Below are positions 1 through 7,788 of a stretch of 10,540 bases of DNA, piece after piece. Within the stretch, counting starts at the first letter, position 1; each line of letters starts with the position of its first letter. The translations under genes were made by a program, and so were the position numbers. A model generated the notes under the pieces. That model was not told the DNA's origin. It did not search any database and saw only the letters and a program-made list of their open reading frames with translations. The stretch comes from Desulfurivibrio alkaliphilus (GTDB lineage Bacteria; Desulfobacterota; Desulfobulbia; Desulfobulbales; Desulfurivibrionaceae), in NCBI GenBank assembly GCA_011048585.1, contig DSDS01000152.1, positions 1 through 10,540 of the forward strand. The letters are read 5' to 3'.

Positions 1-198
1 CTTTTTTTTGCGGATGATCTCCGAGGTGTAGGCCCAATAGGGCTCAACCCCGGCAAACTCGCTGGAAAACTGGGTTCTGAAGCACTCCAGGGCCGCTTCG
101 GCCCGGCTGCTGGAGCCAAAGACGGCAATAACAACGGCCGGCTGTTCTTGTAATTTCGGCAGCCGCATCTTGCGGCCGATATATCCATGTTGATCCAT
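1..198 (-). CDS. cbiK: CbiK-family anaerobic cobaltochelatase, N-terminal part (cut by window edge)
   Basis: Only the first 66 codons are visible; the gene runs off the left edge. After a roughly 18-residue polar N-terminus comes a hydrophobic beta strand ending in VIAVFGSSS (about residues 21-30). A helix follows, and then YWAYTSEIIRKK (about 55-66). This matches the opening of class II chelatases of the CbiK type, where the pattern is VSFGTS, helix, AFTS..IRKK. In that family the enzyme inserts cobalt into sirohydrochlorin in the early-insertion (anaerobic) cobalamin pathway. The first strand carries GSS where GTS is usual. No signal peptide is seen, so a cytoplasmic site is expected, unlike the exported CbiK known from Desulfovibrio. 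The ATG lies 2 nt after the cobN stop, and AAGAGG inside the cobN tail supplies the Shine-Dalgarno, so the two genes are probably translationally coupled. The metal-binding histidines lie outside the window, so specificity (Co or Fe) cannot be judged. Confidence 0.8.
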   Translation of the reverse strand, partial: MDQHGYIGRKMRLPKLQEQPAVVIAVFGSSSRAEAALECFRTQFSSEFAGVEPYWAYTSEIIRKKK

Positions 199-200
199 TT

Positions 201-3200
201 TCAACCTCTTCTTTCGCCTCGGCGCATGCCAAGGGCCGCAAGGGCTATGATGGCAAGCACCACCAGTCCGGCCAGCCATTCTATTCCGGATGAACTCACC
301 TTGGTGGAATCATCGGCATTTTCCATTTTTTCCATCTTGTAACCCTCAACCTCGGCCTGCTCCGCCTTGGCAGCACCGCTGTCCCGGGGTTTTTCCCCCT
401 TGGCCCCGGCCTGTTCGGAGCTGGGGGCGGTGAGCTGTTGCTGTAAGGCCTGCCGTTCAACCACCTGTTCGGCCAGGGACTTCTGCGCTGCCTGTTCAAT
501 GGCCAGCTTGAACTGCTCCACCAGCTCCGGGCTGAGGACGCCGGGCAGGGAGATGATGGCCACCACCATCTGGTTGAGCAGCGGGTTGTTGCAGGTGTGG
601 TCGCAGCAGGCCACCCCTTTTTCCACCACATTGACCGCATACTCCACGGCCAGCTTTTTCTGCACGGCCTCGTCCGCCTGCCAGTACTCCTTACGCACCG
701 CCTCCAGCATCCGGGCGGTGATGGACTGGTAGGCCCAGGGATTGGCCCGGTTGAAAAATTCCTTCAGTTCCTGGCCGTACTTATCCTCAACATAGACCTC
801 ATGGATCTGCTGCCACTGGGCCGCTGTCACCTTGTCCGGGGTGGTTACCTGCCAGCCCCAGAAATATTCGACAAAGTTGCTCATTTCCCTGGCCCCGGCG
901 TAATCCTCCTTTTTCATGCCCTCGATCCATTTGGGGTTCAGATAGCGGCTGCGCAGCTCCCGCCCCAGGGTGGCGGCCATGTCTTCCACCGTCACCCGGC
1001 CTGCTTTCTGCTGGTTGGTGATCAGGGTTTCCGGCGCCTGGCCCGACTCATGACGCACGGCCATGGCCAGCCCGCCCAGATACTGAAACATGTCGTCATT
1101 ATCCATGAGGCCATAGAGATTGGAGGAGCGGGAATGCACCGCCACATCGGTTGCAGCCAGTTGTTCCTTGAACAGGGCGCGCGCCTCCTTGCCCCAGTGG
1201 CCGCCGCCAAAGGCAAAGCCCATGCGTTTTTCATAGACATCCACCACCTCGCGCTCATCCGTCCACAGCCCCGAGGCCCCGGTCATCTCGCTGACTCCGT
1301 TACCGTAGGAGCCGGGTGTCTCGGAGAAGATCCGTAGACGGCTCAGCTCCTCGGCCTCGTGTTCATCCATGCCGTCGGCAACAAGTTTTGTCTTGATGCG
1401 GCGACTGCCTGCGGCCACCAGGTTTTCAATATCGGTCTGGAGGATGGCCAGGCGCACCGCCTCGTCAAGAAATTGCATCTTGTCGGGAAAAAGATCCCGG
1501 TAGAGACCGGAGGCATTGATCAAAACATCGATACGAGGGCGGCCAAGCTCTTTGCCCGGCACCACCTCCAGGCCGGTCACCCGGCCGGATGGCAGCCATT
1601 TGGGGCGAACGCCCATGAGCCAGAGGATGGTGGACTCGTTCAACCCTTCGTTGCGCAGCGTCTCCACGGCCCACAGCACCACTGCCACCTTGTTCGGGTA
1701 TTTCCCGTGCTTTTCCAGATGGTTGGCGATGATGGCATCCGCGGCCTTTGTGCCCAGCTCCCAGGCTGCCGGGCTTGGCAGTTTAGCCGGGTTAAAGCCG
1801 TACAGGTTGCGGCCGGTGGGGATGGCGCCGGGATTGCGCAGGGGGTCATTGCCCTCGCCCGGCTCCACAAAGCGGCCCGAAAGACCACGGAGCAGGTTGT
1901 TCATCTCCAGACTGGCCGAGGAGCGAAGGCGCTCGGCCGCCTGGTGCTCTTTCTCGTCCGGATTCCATGTGACCACCGCTTTGGCCATTTCGTCGATCTC
2001 GTCACTCTCCTTACTGCGGCCAAAGGTGTGCATGCCGTAAGGGATCATCTCCTCCTTGACCTCTTCCATATAATGACCAATGATGCCGGCAAGCTCCGTA
2101 TCAGGGATTTCCTGTGCACTGTTGCCGGCCAGATCGGCCAGAATCCCGGTCTGATCCGCCAGGGCCCGTAACTCTTTGATCTTTTCCCGGGCGGTGACGC
2201 TGCCCCGGGCCTCGGCCCGTTCAATCTCACCGGCCAGTTCCGCCAGGCGGCCATACTCCTTGTAAAGGCCGGATTGGCGCAGCATGGGGGTGAGATGGGA
2301 GAGCATGACGCCTCTGCCCCGTCGCTTGGCCTGGATGGCCTCGCCCACATCATCGACGATATAGGGGTACATGTTGGGGATATCGGTGATCAGCACCTCG
2401 GGCGGGCATGACGGCGACAGCCCGGCCTGCTTGCCCGGTGTCCACTCATAGGTGGCATGGGTGCCGAGATGGATCATGGCGTCGGCCCCGAACTTTTTCT
2501 GCAGCCAGAGGTAGGCGGCGATGTACTGATGGTGGGGGTAGAGGGTGGTGTCGTGGTAGAGCTTCATCGGGTCGTCGCTCCAGCCCCGGGCCGGTTCCGG
2601 CATCATGACCATATTGCCCCGCCGCACCAGGGGAATGACGATCCTGCCCTGGTGCATCATCATCTGAAAATCACCCGGTTTGCCCCACTGGTCGATCACT
2701 CCGTCGCGAAAGGCCCGCGGCAATTCGGCAAACCATTGTTCGTATTCAGCCGGATCAAGCAGCACCAGATCGCCCGCGCCCACCATGGCGTCCAGTTCGC
2801 CCGGCGCCCAGGTGCCCACGTTGCGGGCGCCGTTTAAGACCAAATCCTTCACCTCTTTTTCACTGGGCGGCTGGCCGGTGGTATAGCCCTCCCGGGCAAG
2901 CCCCTTGAAAATCTCTTCCAGCGAGGCAAAGACATTGAGATAACTGGCCCCGACATTCTGCTTGCCCTGGTGATGATTGTAAAAAAGGATGGCGATTTTC
3001 TTGTCGCGGTTGGCTTTGCCTTGCAGGTTGATCCAGCCCTTGAGCCGGGGGATGAGCCGCTCGATATTCTCGGTGACCGGCTGGCCCAGATACCAGCTCT
3101 TGCCGCTGGTCGCATCCACCACCTTTTCCTTGGCCATGAGCACCGTGGGCTCGATCAACCCGGAGATCTCCGGGCTGGCCATGGTCCAGGCCACCTCCTG

Positions 3201-4103
3201 TGGTCCAATCCCCACCGGGCTTTGCCGCCACTCGTCCACTGTGTCCTTATAGAGGCTGATGGCCGAGATGATCGGTACATCGAGTTTACGGAGATCCTCG
3301 GCCAGTTTTGGGGTGAGAGCGGAATAAAATTTGAGGGAAAAGGCGAGCAGGAGGTCCACCCGCGCCTTGTCCTTGTCATCGAGCAGAAAGGACTCGATGG
3401 CCTGCTGGTCATTGCCGAAACAGGGCAGCACGTTGAAACCCGCCTCCTCCAGCCGTTTGACCAGATAATCAATGGGTTCCTGCTGACCGGGGGTGAGAAA
3501 TGAGGAATAAAAAAGCAGGCCCAGGCGCGGCTTTTGGGGATCATGGCCCGGTCGCGTCGCCTGCCACCTGAGAAATGTGGCCACATCGGAAAAGAGATCC
3601 GGGGCCTCGGGATGATAGAGGCCGAGCCCCAACCGGGGCTGCAGCGGCGCGAAGGAAACCGCCGGGTCGAAATGGCGATGGATCACCAGGCGCAGCATGT
3701 TCTCGATATTTTGCCGGCTCAGGTGACGAAAATAATCGGCCACCTCGGTATCAAAAATAAAACCCTTCTTCTTTAAGGCCGCGTCATCGTGAGAGCCGCG
3801 CAGGGCATAGATGGTCTTGCCTGAAAGATCGATTTCAGCGGTGAGATACTCCTCCAGATCCCGGCCCATGACATCCACGACAATCACCCGGGCCGCCTCG
3901 ATCTCCTTGCGTAAAGGCTCGCCGCCCGGCTCCAGTTCACCGGCGGAAACAACCTTGATCCGCTTTTTCAGGTCCGCCACCATCCCGCCCACGGCCAGAT
4001 TGGTGAGGTAGGAGTTGTTGTCGATGACCAGCACGGCAATTTCATGGGCCAGGGCGCTTGCCGGCAGTAAAAGGAGCATACAGATAATAAGGAGTTTTTT
4101 CAT
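201..4103 (-). CDS. cobN: Exported, membrane-anchored CobN-like chelatase large subunit (HmuS-like)
   Basis: A 1300-residue CobN/BchH/HmuS superfamily protein. CobN is the large, tetrapyrrole-binding subunit of metal chelatases. Family signatures are HLGTHATYEW (545-554), followed by PGKQAGLSPSCPP and PNMYPYIVDD, and then LWAVETLRNEG..ILWLMGVRPKW and INASGLYRDLFP in the C-terminal half. CCDHTCNNPLL starts at about residue 1166. Unlike cytoplasmic CobN it begins with a clear signal peptide, MKKLLIICMLLLLPASALA, with cleavage after residue 19. It ends with a low-complexity polar linker (about 1218-1272), one hydrophobic helix (about 1277-1292) and a basic tail RRGERRG. The catalytic body should therefore be periplasmic and tethered by the C-terminus. 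No CobS/CobT ATPase subunits lie nearby; instead ExbB-like and DUF2149 genes sit just upstream, as in hmu haem loci. The start is 2 nt after the cbiZ-fusion stop with a weak GGTGA site, which suggests coupling. The substrate is inferred to be a corrinoid from riboswitch control; haem or another tetrapyrrole cannot be excluded. Confidence 0.9.
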   Translation of the reverse strand: MKKLLIICMLLLLPASALAHEIAVLVIDNNSYLTNLAVGGMVADLKKRIKVVSAGELEPGGEPLRKEIEAARVIVVDVMGRDLEEYLTAEIDLSGKTIYALRGSHDDAALKKKGFIFDTEVADYFRHLSRQNIENMLRLVIHRHFDPAVSFAPLQPRLGLGLYHPEAPDLFSDVATFLRWQATRPGHDPQKPRLGLLFYSSFLTPGQQEPIDYLVKRLEEAGFNVLPCFGNDQQAIESFLLDDKDKARVDLLLAFSLKFYSALTPKLAEDLRKLDVPIISAISLYKDTVDEWRQSPVGIGPQEVAWTMASPEISGLIEPTVLMAKEKVVDATSGKSWYLGQPVTENIERLIPRLKGWINLQGKANRDKKIAILFYNHHQGKQNVGASYLNVFASLEEIFKGLAREGYTTGQPPSEKEVKDLVLNGARNVGTWAPGELDAMVGAGDLVLLDPAEYEQWFAELPRAFRDGVIDQWGKPGDFQMMMHQGRIVIPLVRRGNMVMMPEPARGWSDDPMKLYHDTTLYPHHQYIAAYLWLQKKFGADAMIHLGTHATYEWTPGKQAGLSPSCPPEVLITDIPNMYPYIVDDVGEAIQAKRRGRGVMLSHLTPMLRQSGLYKEYGRLAELAGEIERAEARGSVTAREKIKELRALADQTGILADLAGNSAQEIPDTELAGIIGHYMEEVKEEMIPYGMHTFGRSKESDEIDEMAKAVVTWNPDEKEHQAAERLRSSASLEMNNLLRGLSGRFVEPGEGNDPLRNPGAIPTGRNLYGFNPAKLPSPAAWELGTKAADAIIANHLEKHGKYPNKVAVVLWAVETLRNEGLNESTILWLMGVRPKWLPSGRVTGLEVVPGKELGRPRIDVLINASGLYRDLFPDKMQFLDEAVRLAILQTDIENLVAAGSRRIKTKLVADGMDEHEAEELSRLRIFSETPGSYGNGVSEMTGASGLWTDEREVVDVYEKRMGFAFGGGHWGKEARALFKEQLAATDVAVHSRSSNLYGLMDNDDMFQYLGGLAMAVRHESGQAPETLITNQQKAGRVTVEDMAATLGRELRSRYLNPKWIEGMKKEDYAGAREMSNFVEYFWGWQVTTPDKVTAAQWQQIHEVYVEDKYGQELKEFFNRANPWAYQSITARMLEAVRKEYWQADEAVQKKLAVEYAVNVVEKGVACCDHTCNNPLLNQMVVAIISLPGVLSPELVEQFKLAIEQAAQKSLAEQVVERQALQQQLTAPSSEQAGAKGEKPRDSGAAKAEQAEVEGYKMEKMENADDSTKVSSSGIEWLAGLVVLAIIALAALGMRRGERRG

Positions 4104-4105
4104 AA

Positions 4106-6142
4106 TCAGTCACCAGGAACGCTGTGTTGAGTCCGGGCCTTCAGGCCGCTGACCAGGGCTGCTAAGGCTTTGCCGATCACCAGGGGCATCTCCTGGTGGG
4201 CCTCGGTATCGCTCAGATCCACCGGCCCACCGGCAATGCTTTCCGCTTCGGCTCCGCACCAGGCCGTAAACGAGGTAAGATCCGTGATCAGCCCCTGTTC
4301 ATAAGCATCACTGATGGCCAGGGCTGAAGCCACAAAGGAGGCATAGCGGGGCTGCAACAGAAGGTGCTCCAGGTCGCTGCGCACCGGGGCCGGGGCAAAA
4401 AAAACCCCCCAGTTACTATTTCGCTCCTCGAGCCGCTTAAAAATGGAGCGCTCCCTCACCAGCCCGTTCTGTAAACGGATGGCCCGCTGTACCCCCTCAT
4501 GGACGGCCCTGGCCATGAGTTCTCCCATTTTCGTATGTCCTCCGCTGCTTTCGATGGGATTTCCCGCCCCCTCGACCACGATGATATTGTCGGTGCCGGT
4601 ACCAGTGGCCTGATGCCCTGGGGCCGAATAGGCGGAACGGATATCCATATCCTGCATGGCTGCTGTCTTGGCCTCGGTGGCGGTAATGATTGCCCGGCTC
4701 ATGGCCTGCGCTGAGAGCTGCATATTGGTCAGCAGCAGGATGTTGATGGTGCCTGGTTTGTCGCTCTTGGCCTTGCTGTCCGGTTCATAGAAGAGGCCGG
4801 TGTCTGCCCCCATGCGCATGGCATTGCTCTCCACCCCGGCCGTGACCAGGGCCGTGACCGCCATCTCCTTGAATGATTTTTTGACCACGGCCAGATTGTC
4901 CATATTCGCGCCGGTGAAGAGCATGGCCGTGGACTCCGGTGAGAACCCGAGAACCTGTTGCGTCGATGCGCGTAGGGCGGCAAGCCCCTGCCGGTGCCCC
5001 AGCCCCCAGGAAGGTGGGGGAAAATAGTGATTGGCCACGGTGCTGATCCCTTGCCGTTGCCCTTCCAGGGTGGAGATGACGCGCATGGGCTGCTTCAGGG
5101 TGAGGGCCACGGTCTTATTGCGAAAGTCCTTGATATCGCTCTCGATGATTTCAGCCTTGGCCACATAGTCGAGCTCAAGTTGCAGGGGGGTGCGGCTGAC
5201 CACCCGTTCCGGCAGGACAAAGTTCGCTGGAGCGCCGAATTCTCGCTTATGGATTTCGGCGGCCAGCCAGGAGACGAAATAGCCGGGATGGGTAGCGACC
5301 CGGCAGGTGAGGTCACAGGGAAAGAAAAGGATACGATTATTCTTGATTGCCTCCACCTCGTTCCATCCCGGTTGTTGAAGCATGTCTAGCTGCTCTTTAT
5401 CGCCACCGCAGCCATACAGCACCTGCGGGTTGAACCGCTGCCACTCTGCAAGGGTCACGGTGATGATATTGCCGTTTTTGCCCCAGATCGGGGCAATGCC
5501 ACCGGCAGCACGGATATAATCGTTCTGGAAGGAGTCATCACCAGGCGCCATAACCCTGTCCCCCCGGCCCATGAGCCGCATGACCCGTGGCCTTTGTTCA
5601 GCAGCTATCCCCTCAATTTTTCTGGCAATCACTGCCAGCTGCCGCTCCTCCTCGGCAATGATCTTGTCGGCCGTCTCTTCTCGGTTGAAGATGCGGCCGA
5701 GCAAACGGATATGGGCGAAAGACTCCTCGATGGAGCGGGGGGCAAGCTGAATCAGGATCGCCTTGTCCCGGAAACGGGCCTTTACCTCCTTTTGCAGATC
5801 CGAATAAAAAATCACCTCCGGTTGCAGGGCCGCCACCCGGTCAAGATCAGGACGGAGAAAACCGCCGACAATCGCCTTGTTGGCCGTCTCCGGCGGCAGT
5901 ACCGAATGATGGGTTATGCCCTGTACCGCGTCCCGGACACCCAGGCGTAGCAACATCTCGGTCACCGACGGCACCAGCGACACCACCTGCTCCGGCGGTT
6001 TACGCAGCAGGATTGCCTGGCCACCGTCATCGGTGAAGGAGATCGGATATGCTCCGGCCAGAGCCATACGCGGCAACAACAGAAACAACAGAATAATGAA
6101 GGGATGCACCCCATGCATGGTTCTTTGGATTGATACATTCAT
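4106..6142 (-). CDS. cbiZ: BtuF-like corrinoid-binding domain fused to CbiZ adenosylcobinamide amidohydrolase, exported
   Basis: A 678-residue two-domain protein. Residues 1-30 form a signal peptide with hydrophobic core FIILLFLLL and likely cleavage after ALA or AGA. About 48-305 is a type III periplasmic binding domain of the BtuF/FhuD class (VVSLVPSVTEMLLRLG, PEVIFYSD, long linking helix around 155-180). It carries an unusual CDLTC motif at 276-280. About 335-560 is a CbiZ domain: TAGVESNAMRMGADTG (434-449), GTINILLLTN (464-473), TATEAKTAAMQD (487-498), GHQATGTGTDNIIVVEG (509-525), GHTKMGELMARAVHEGVQRA (535-554). CbiZ cleaves the aminopropanol amide of adenosylcobinamide to give cobyric acid for cobamide remodelling. 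About 118 extra C-terminal residues (561-678) are unassigned. The start overlaps the DUF2149 stop (ATGA) behind a GGAGGG site. The signal peptide implies that amidohydrolysis occurs in the periplasm, which is odd for CbiZ. BtuC and BtuD are not in the window. Confidence 0.9.
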   Translation of the reverse strand: MNVSIQRTMHGVHPFIILLFLLLPRMALAGAYPISFTDDGGQAILLRKPPEQVVSLVPSVTEMLLRLGVRDAVQGITHHSVLPPETANKAIVGGFLRPDLDRVAALQPEVIFYSDLQKEVKARFRDKAILIQLAPRSIEESFAHIRLLGRIFNREETADKIIAEEERQLAVIARKIEGIAAEQRPRVMRLMGRGDRVMAPGDDSFQNDYIRAAGGIAPIWGKNGNIITVTLAEWQRFNPQVLYGCGGDKEQLDMLQQPGWNEVEAIKNNRILFFPCDLTCRVATHPGYFVSWLAAEIHKREFGAPANFVLPERVVSRTPLQLELDYVAKAEIIESDIKDFRNKTVALTLKQPMRVISTLEGQRQGISTVANHYFPPPSWGLGHRQGLAALRASTQQVLGFSPESTAMLFTGANMDNLAVVKKSFKEMAVTALVTAGVESNAMRMGADTGLFYEPDSKAKSDKPGTINILLLTNMQLSAQAMSRAIITATEAKTAAMQDMDIRSAYSAPGHQATGTGTDNIIVVEGAGNPIESSGGHTKMGELMARAVHEGVQRAIRLQNGLVRERSIFKRLEERNSNWGVFFAPAPVRSDLEHLLLQPRYASFVASALAISDAYEQGLITDLTSFTAWCGAEAESIAGGPVDLSDTEAHQEMPLVIGKALAALVSGLKARTQHSVPGD

Positions 6143-6483
6143 TGATTTCCCTCCGGCACATAGATCATGGAACCGTCTTCCAGCCGGTAGGCGGTGCCCA
6201 GCCTCTGGCCTTTGCCCTTGGCCTGCTCAGGACTCACCTTCATGGCCTCGATTTTTTTGCCGTCCTTGATGATAATCTCCATGGCACCGCTGGCCGACTG
6301 TTTGGTAATGGTGACCTGCGAGTCCTGTTGCAGCAGATCTTCAAGGTGAAAGGCGCCGAATAAGGCCAGCAGCAGCCCGACGACGAAGACCAGACCCAGG
6401 TCAAAGAGATTGGCCACCCCGCTCATGGGGTCGTTGTCCGACAGACCAGCGCCCCGCTTCTGGTGGCGCAGCAGATATTTCAT
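6139..6483 (-). CDS. DUF2149 family single-pass membrane protein, ExbD-like (HmuV-like)
   Basis: A 114-residue protein starting MKYLLRHQKRGAG. The chosen ATG overlaps the upstream TGA (ATGA) and has a strong AGGAGGAA site 6 nt before it; longer extensions in this frame run through the upstream gene and are rejected. A short cytoplasmic N-terminus is followed by one transmembrane helix (about 23-45), with Asp28 at its cytoplasmic end in NLFDLGLVFVVG. A periplasmic domain of about 70 residues ends in GSMIYVPEGNQ. This order, and an acidic residue at the mouth of the helix, resemble ExbD/TolR, whose conserved Asp in a PLVDVMLVLL-type segment is needed for proton use. The pairing with an ExbB-family gene directly upstream supports a heteromeric channel. 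DUF2149 proteins are known next to ExbB-like and CobN-like genes, including hmuV in hmu loci. Function is unproven; the ExbD comparison is by pattern only. Confidence 0.85.
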   Translation of the reverse strand: MKYLLRHQKRGAGLSDNDPMSGVANLFDLGLVFVVGLLLALFGAFHLEDLLQQDSQVTITKQSASGAMEIIIKDGKKIEAMKVSPEQAKGKGQRLGTAYRLEDGSMIYVPEGNQ

Positions 6484-7070
6484 GGTTGTTCCTCCTGCAT
6501 GGCCACTTCGCAGAGCAGTTCCATATTCTTCACATCCTCTTCCACCCAACGCCGTTGGATGGTGAAAAAGAGATAGCTGACAAGCCCCAGAACCATGCCC
6601 ACCACCGTGGTGGTAAAGGCTATGACCAGATCCCCGGACAAACGGGTCAGGTCGCCCTGGGCCAGGGCGGCCAGGCCGGTGCCCATGGGAATGAGGGTGC
6701 CGATCAGGCCGAGACCCGGCCCGATGCGGATGAGCATCTTGAGCCGGTCCACCGAGCGCCACATGTGGTGCTCGGTGTCACGCAACAGGTTGAGAACCGC
6801 GATCTCTGCCCTGACTGCCTGCCGCACCTCGGCAAACGCCTGGCCAAAGGCGCGGACCGGAGCGGAAAAGCCATCAAGGTGCAGGGCCGCCAATGATTCG
6901 ATGGCATTGGCAGGGGGGGAGAGCCGCCTGCGCGCCAGCCACATGCCGAAGAACTGGCCGCTGTAGACCAGCAGCCACACCGTGAGCAGGCAAAGCAGCA
7001 GCAGTACGGGCAGCAGCAACGACGAGGAAACAAGGTAGATAAATGATGCCAGCAGGGCGGTGATGTTCAT
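6480..7070 (-). CDS. MotA/TolQ/ExbB proton-channel family protein (HmuU-like)
   Basis: A 196-residue protein with three predicted membrane helices: about 12-40, 114-137 and 147-171. A cytoplasmic helical region lies between the first and second. The ExbB/TolQ hallmark is visible as IRIGPGLGLIGTLIPMGTGL (115-132), followed by the third-helix pattern IAFTTTVVGMVLGLVSY (150-166). ExbB-type proteins form pentameric inner-membrane channels that turn proton flow into mechanical work through a single-pass ExbD/TolR partner. The adjacent DUF2149 gene is the natural partner, since no canonical exbD or tonB is seen. The ATG overlaps the preceding stop (ATGA), with CGGAGA 8 nt upstream; its own stop overlaps the DUF2149 start. 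Its target could be the TonB receptor, but its place in a set that also contains CobN-like and DUF2162-like genes suggests it may drive the chelatase instead (inference). Confidence 0.88.
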   Translation of the reverse strand: MNITALLASFIYLVSSSLLLPVLLLLCLLTVWLLVYSGQFFGMWLARRRLSPPANAIESLAALHLDGFSAPVRAFGQAFAEVRQAVRAEIAVLNLLRDTEHHMWRSVDRLKMLIRIGPGLGLIGTLIPMGTGLAALAQGDLTRLSGDLVIAFTTTVVGMVLGLVSYLFFTIQRRWVEEDVKNMELLCEVAMQEEQP

Positions 7071-7786
7071 AAAGGTCTCCGTAGTGATTGGATAAAACCA
7101 AAGCCAAAGGCCAGGGCCATAGCGCCCAGCAGCAGAAGCTGCCGGGAATCGGCAGGCACAACCATGTTGCTGCTGATCCGGTAGATCCGTTCCAGGTCGC
7201 CGAACTGGGGCACGATGGCAATGGTGACAAGAAAGTAGAGGGCGGCCAGCACCATGACCATGCCGAGCCCCTGGCCGTCGAGCTTCTGGCTCAGGAAGAA
7301 AAAGAAAAGCCCACTGCCCAGGCTGACCGCCATAAAGCCGCCGGCAAGCCAGGCAATGAGCCAGGGATTGCCGGGTAGCAGATTGTCGAGAAAGGCCATG
7401 GAAAAGAGGATCACCGCAAAGCAGACCGGGCAGGGCAGGGCCAGCAGCAGCCAGCCCCGGCCGGCTACTGCTGGTTGATGGCCCCGCTTTTGCAGCAGCA
7501 CCACGCCCCAGACCAGCAGCAGGGCGGCGAGCAGGAAATGCAGGAGCATGCCGCCTGCGGCAAGGGTCATGACTGTTTGCAGGTGGGCCAAAAAATCAAA
7601 CCGAACCACCATCAGCCAGGCCAGGGCAAAGAGCAGCAGATACCCCCAGACAAAACCACCGGCCACCAGCAGGTTACGCCGCACTCCTGCCTGTCGGCGC
7701 AGGCCATGTCCCAGCCCGGCCCCACTCTTGACGGCAAAGACCCCCATGGTAAAAACAAGACCGAGGATGAGTGATTTGATCTCCAT
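7067..7786 (-). CDS. Polytopic inner-membrane protein, DUF2162/HmuT-like, with CPVC motif
   Basis: A 239-residue, very hydrophobic protein with about seven predicted membrane helices (roughly 5-21, 40-62, 70-98, 113-132, 142-165, 173-194, 215-234). The fourth carries ALPCPVCFAVILFSM, with a Cys-Pro-Val-Cys at 119-122, suggesting redox or metal chemistry within or at the face of the membrane. By layout and neighbours it matches the small membrane protein (HmuT, DUF2162, loosely called a predicted transporter) found with ExbB-like, DUF2149 and CobN-like genes. The family name is assigned from recall of that context rather than an alignment. It begins 2 nt after the receptor stop with no strong Shine-Dalgarno, so coupled translation is likely, and its stop overlaps the ExbB-like start (ATGA). 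Its role is unknown: transport of metal or tetrapyrrole, or electron delivery to a reductive step in the periplasm, would both fit. Confidence 0.75.
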   Translation of the reverse strand: MEIKSLILGLVFTMGVFAVKSGAGLGHGLRRQAGVRRNLLVAGGFVWGYLLLFALAWLMVVRFDFLAHLQTVMTLAAGGMLLHFLLAALLLVWGVVLLQKRGHQPAVAGRGWLLLALPCPVCFAVILFSMAFLDNLLPGNPWLIAWLAGGFMAVSLGSGLFFFFLSQKLDGQGLGMVMVLAALYFLVTIAIVPQFGDLERIYRISSNMVVPADSRQLLLLGAMALAFGFGFIQSLRRPL

Positions 7787-7788
7787 GG

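Noticed and set aside
597..2171. Long plus-strand open frames opposite the CobN-like gene (for example 597-1337 and 1359-2171)
   Set aside because: They lie wholly antisense to a well-supported gene in GC-rich sequence, lack recognisable domains and have no convincing ribosome sites; they are codon-bias shadows.
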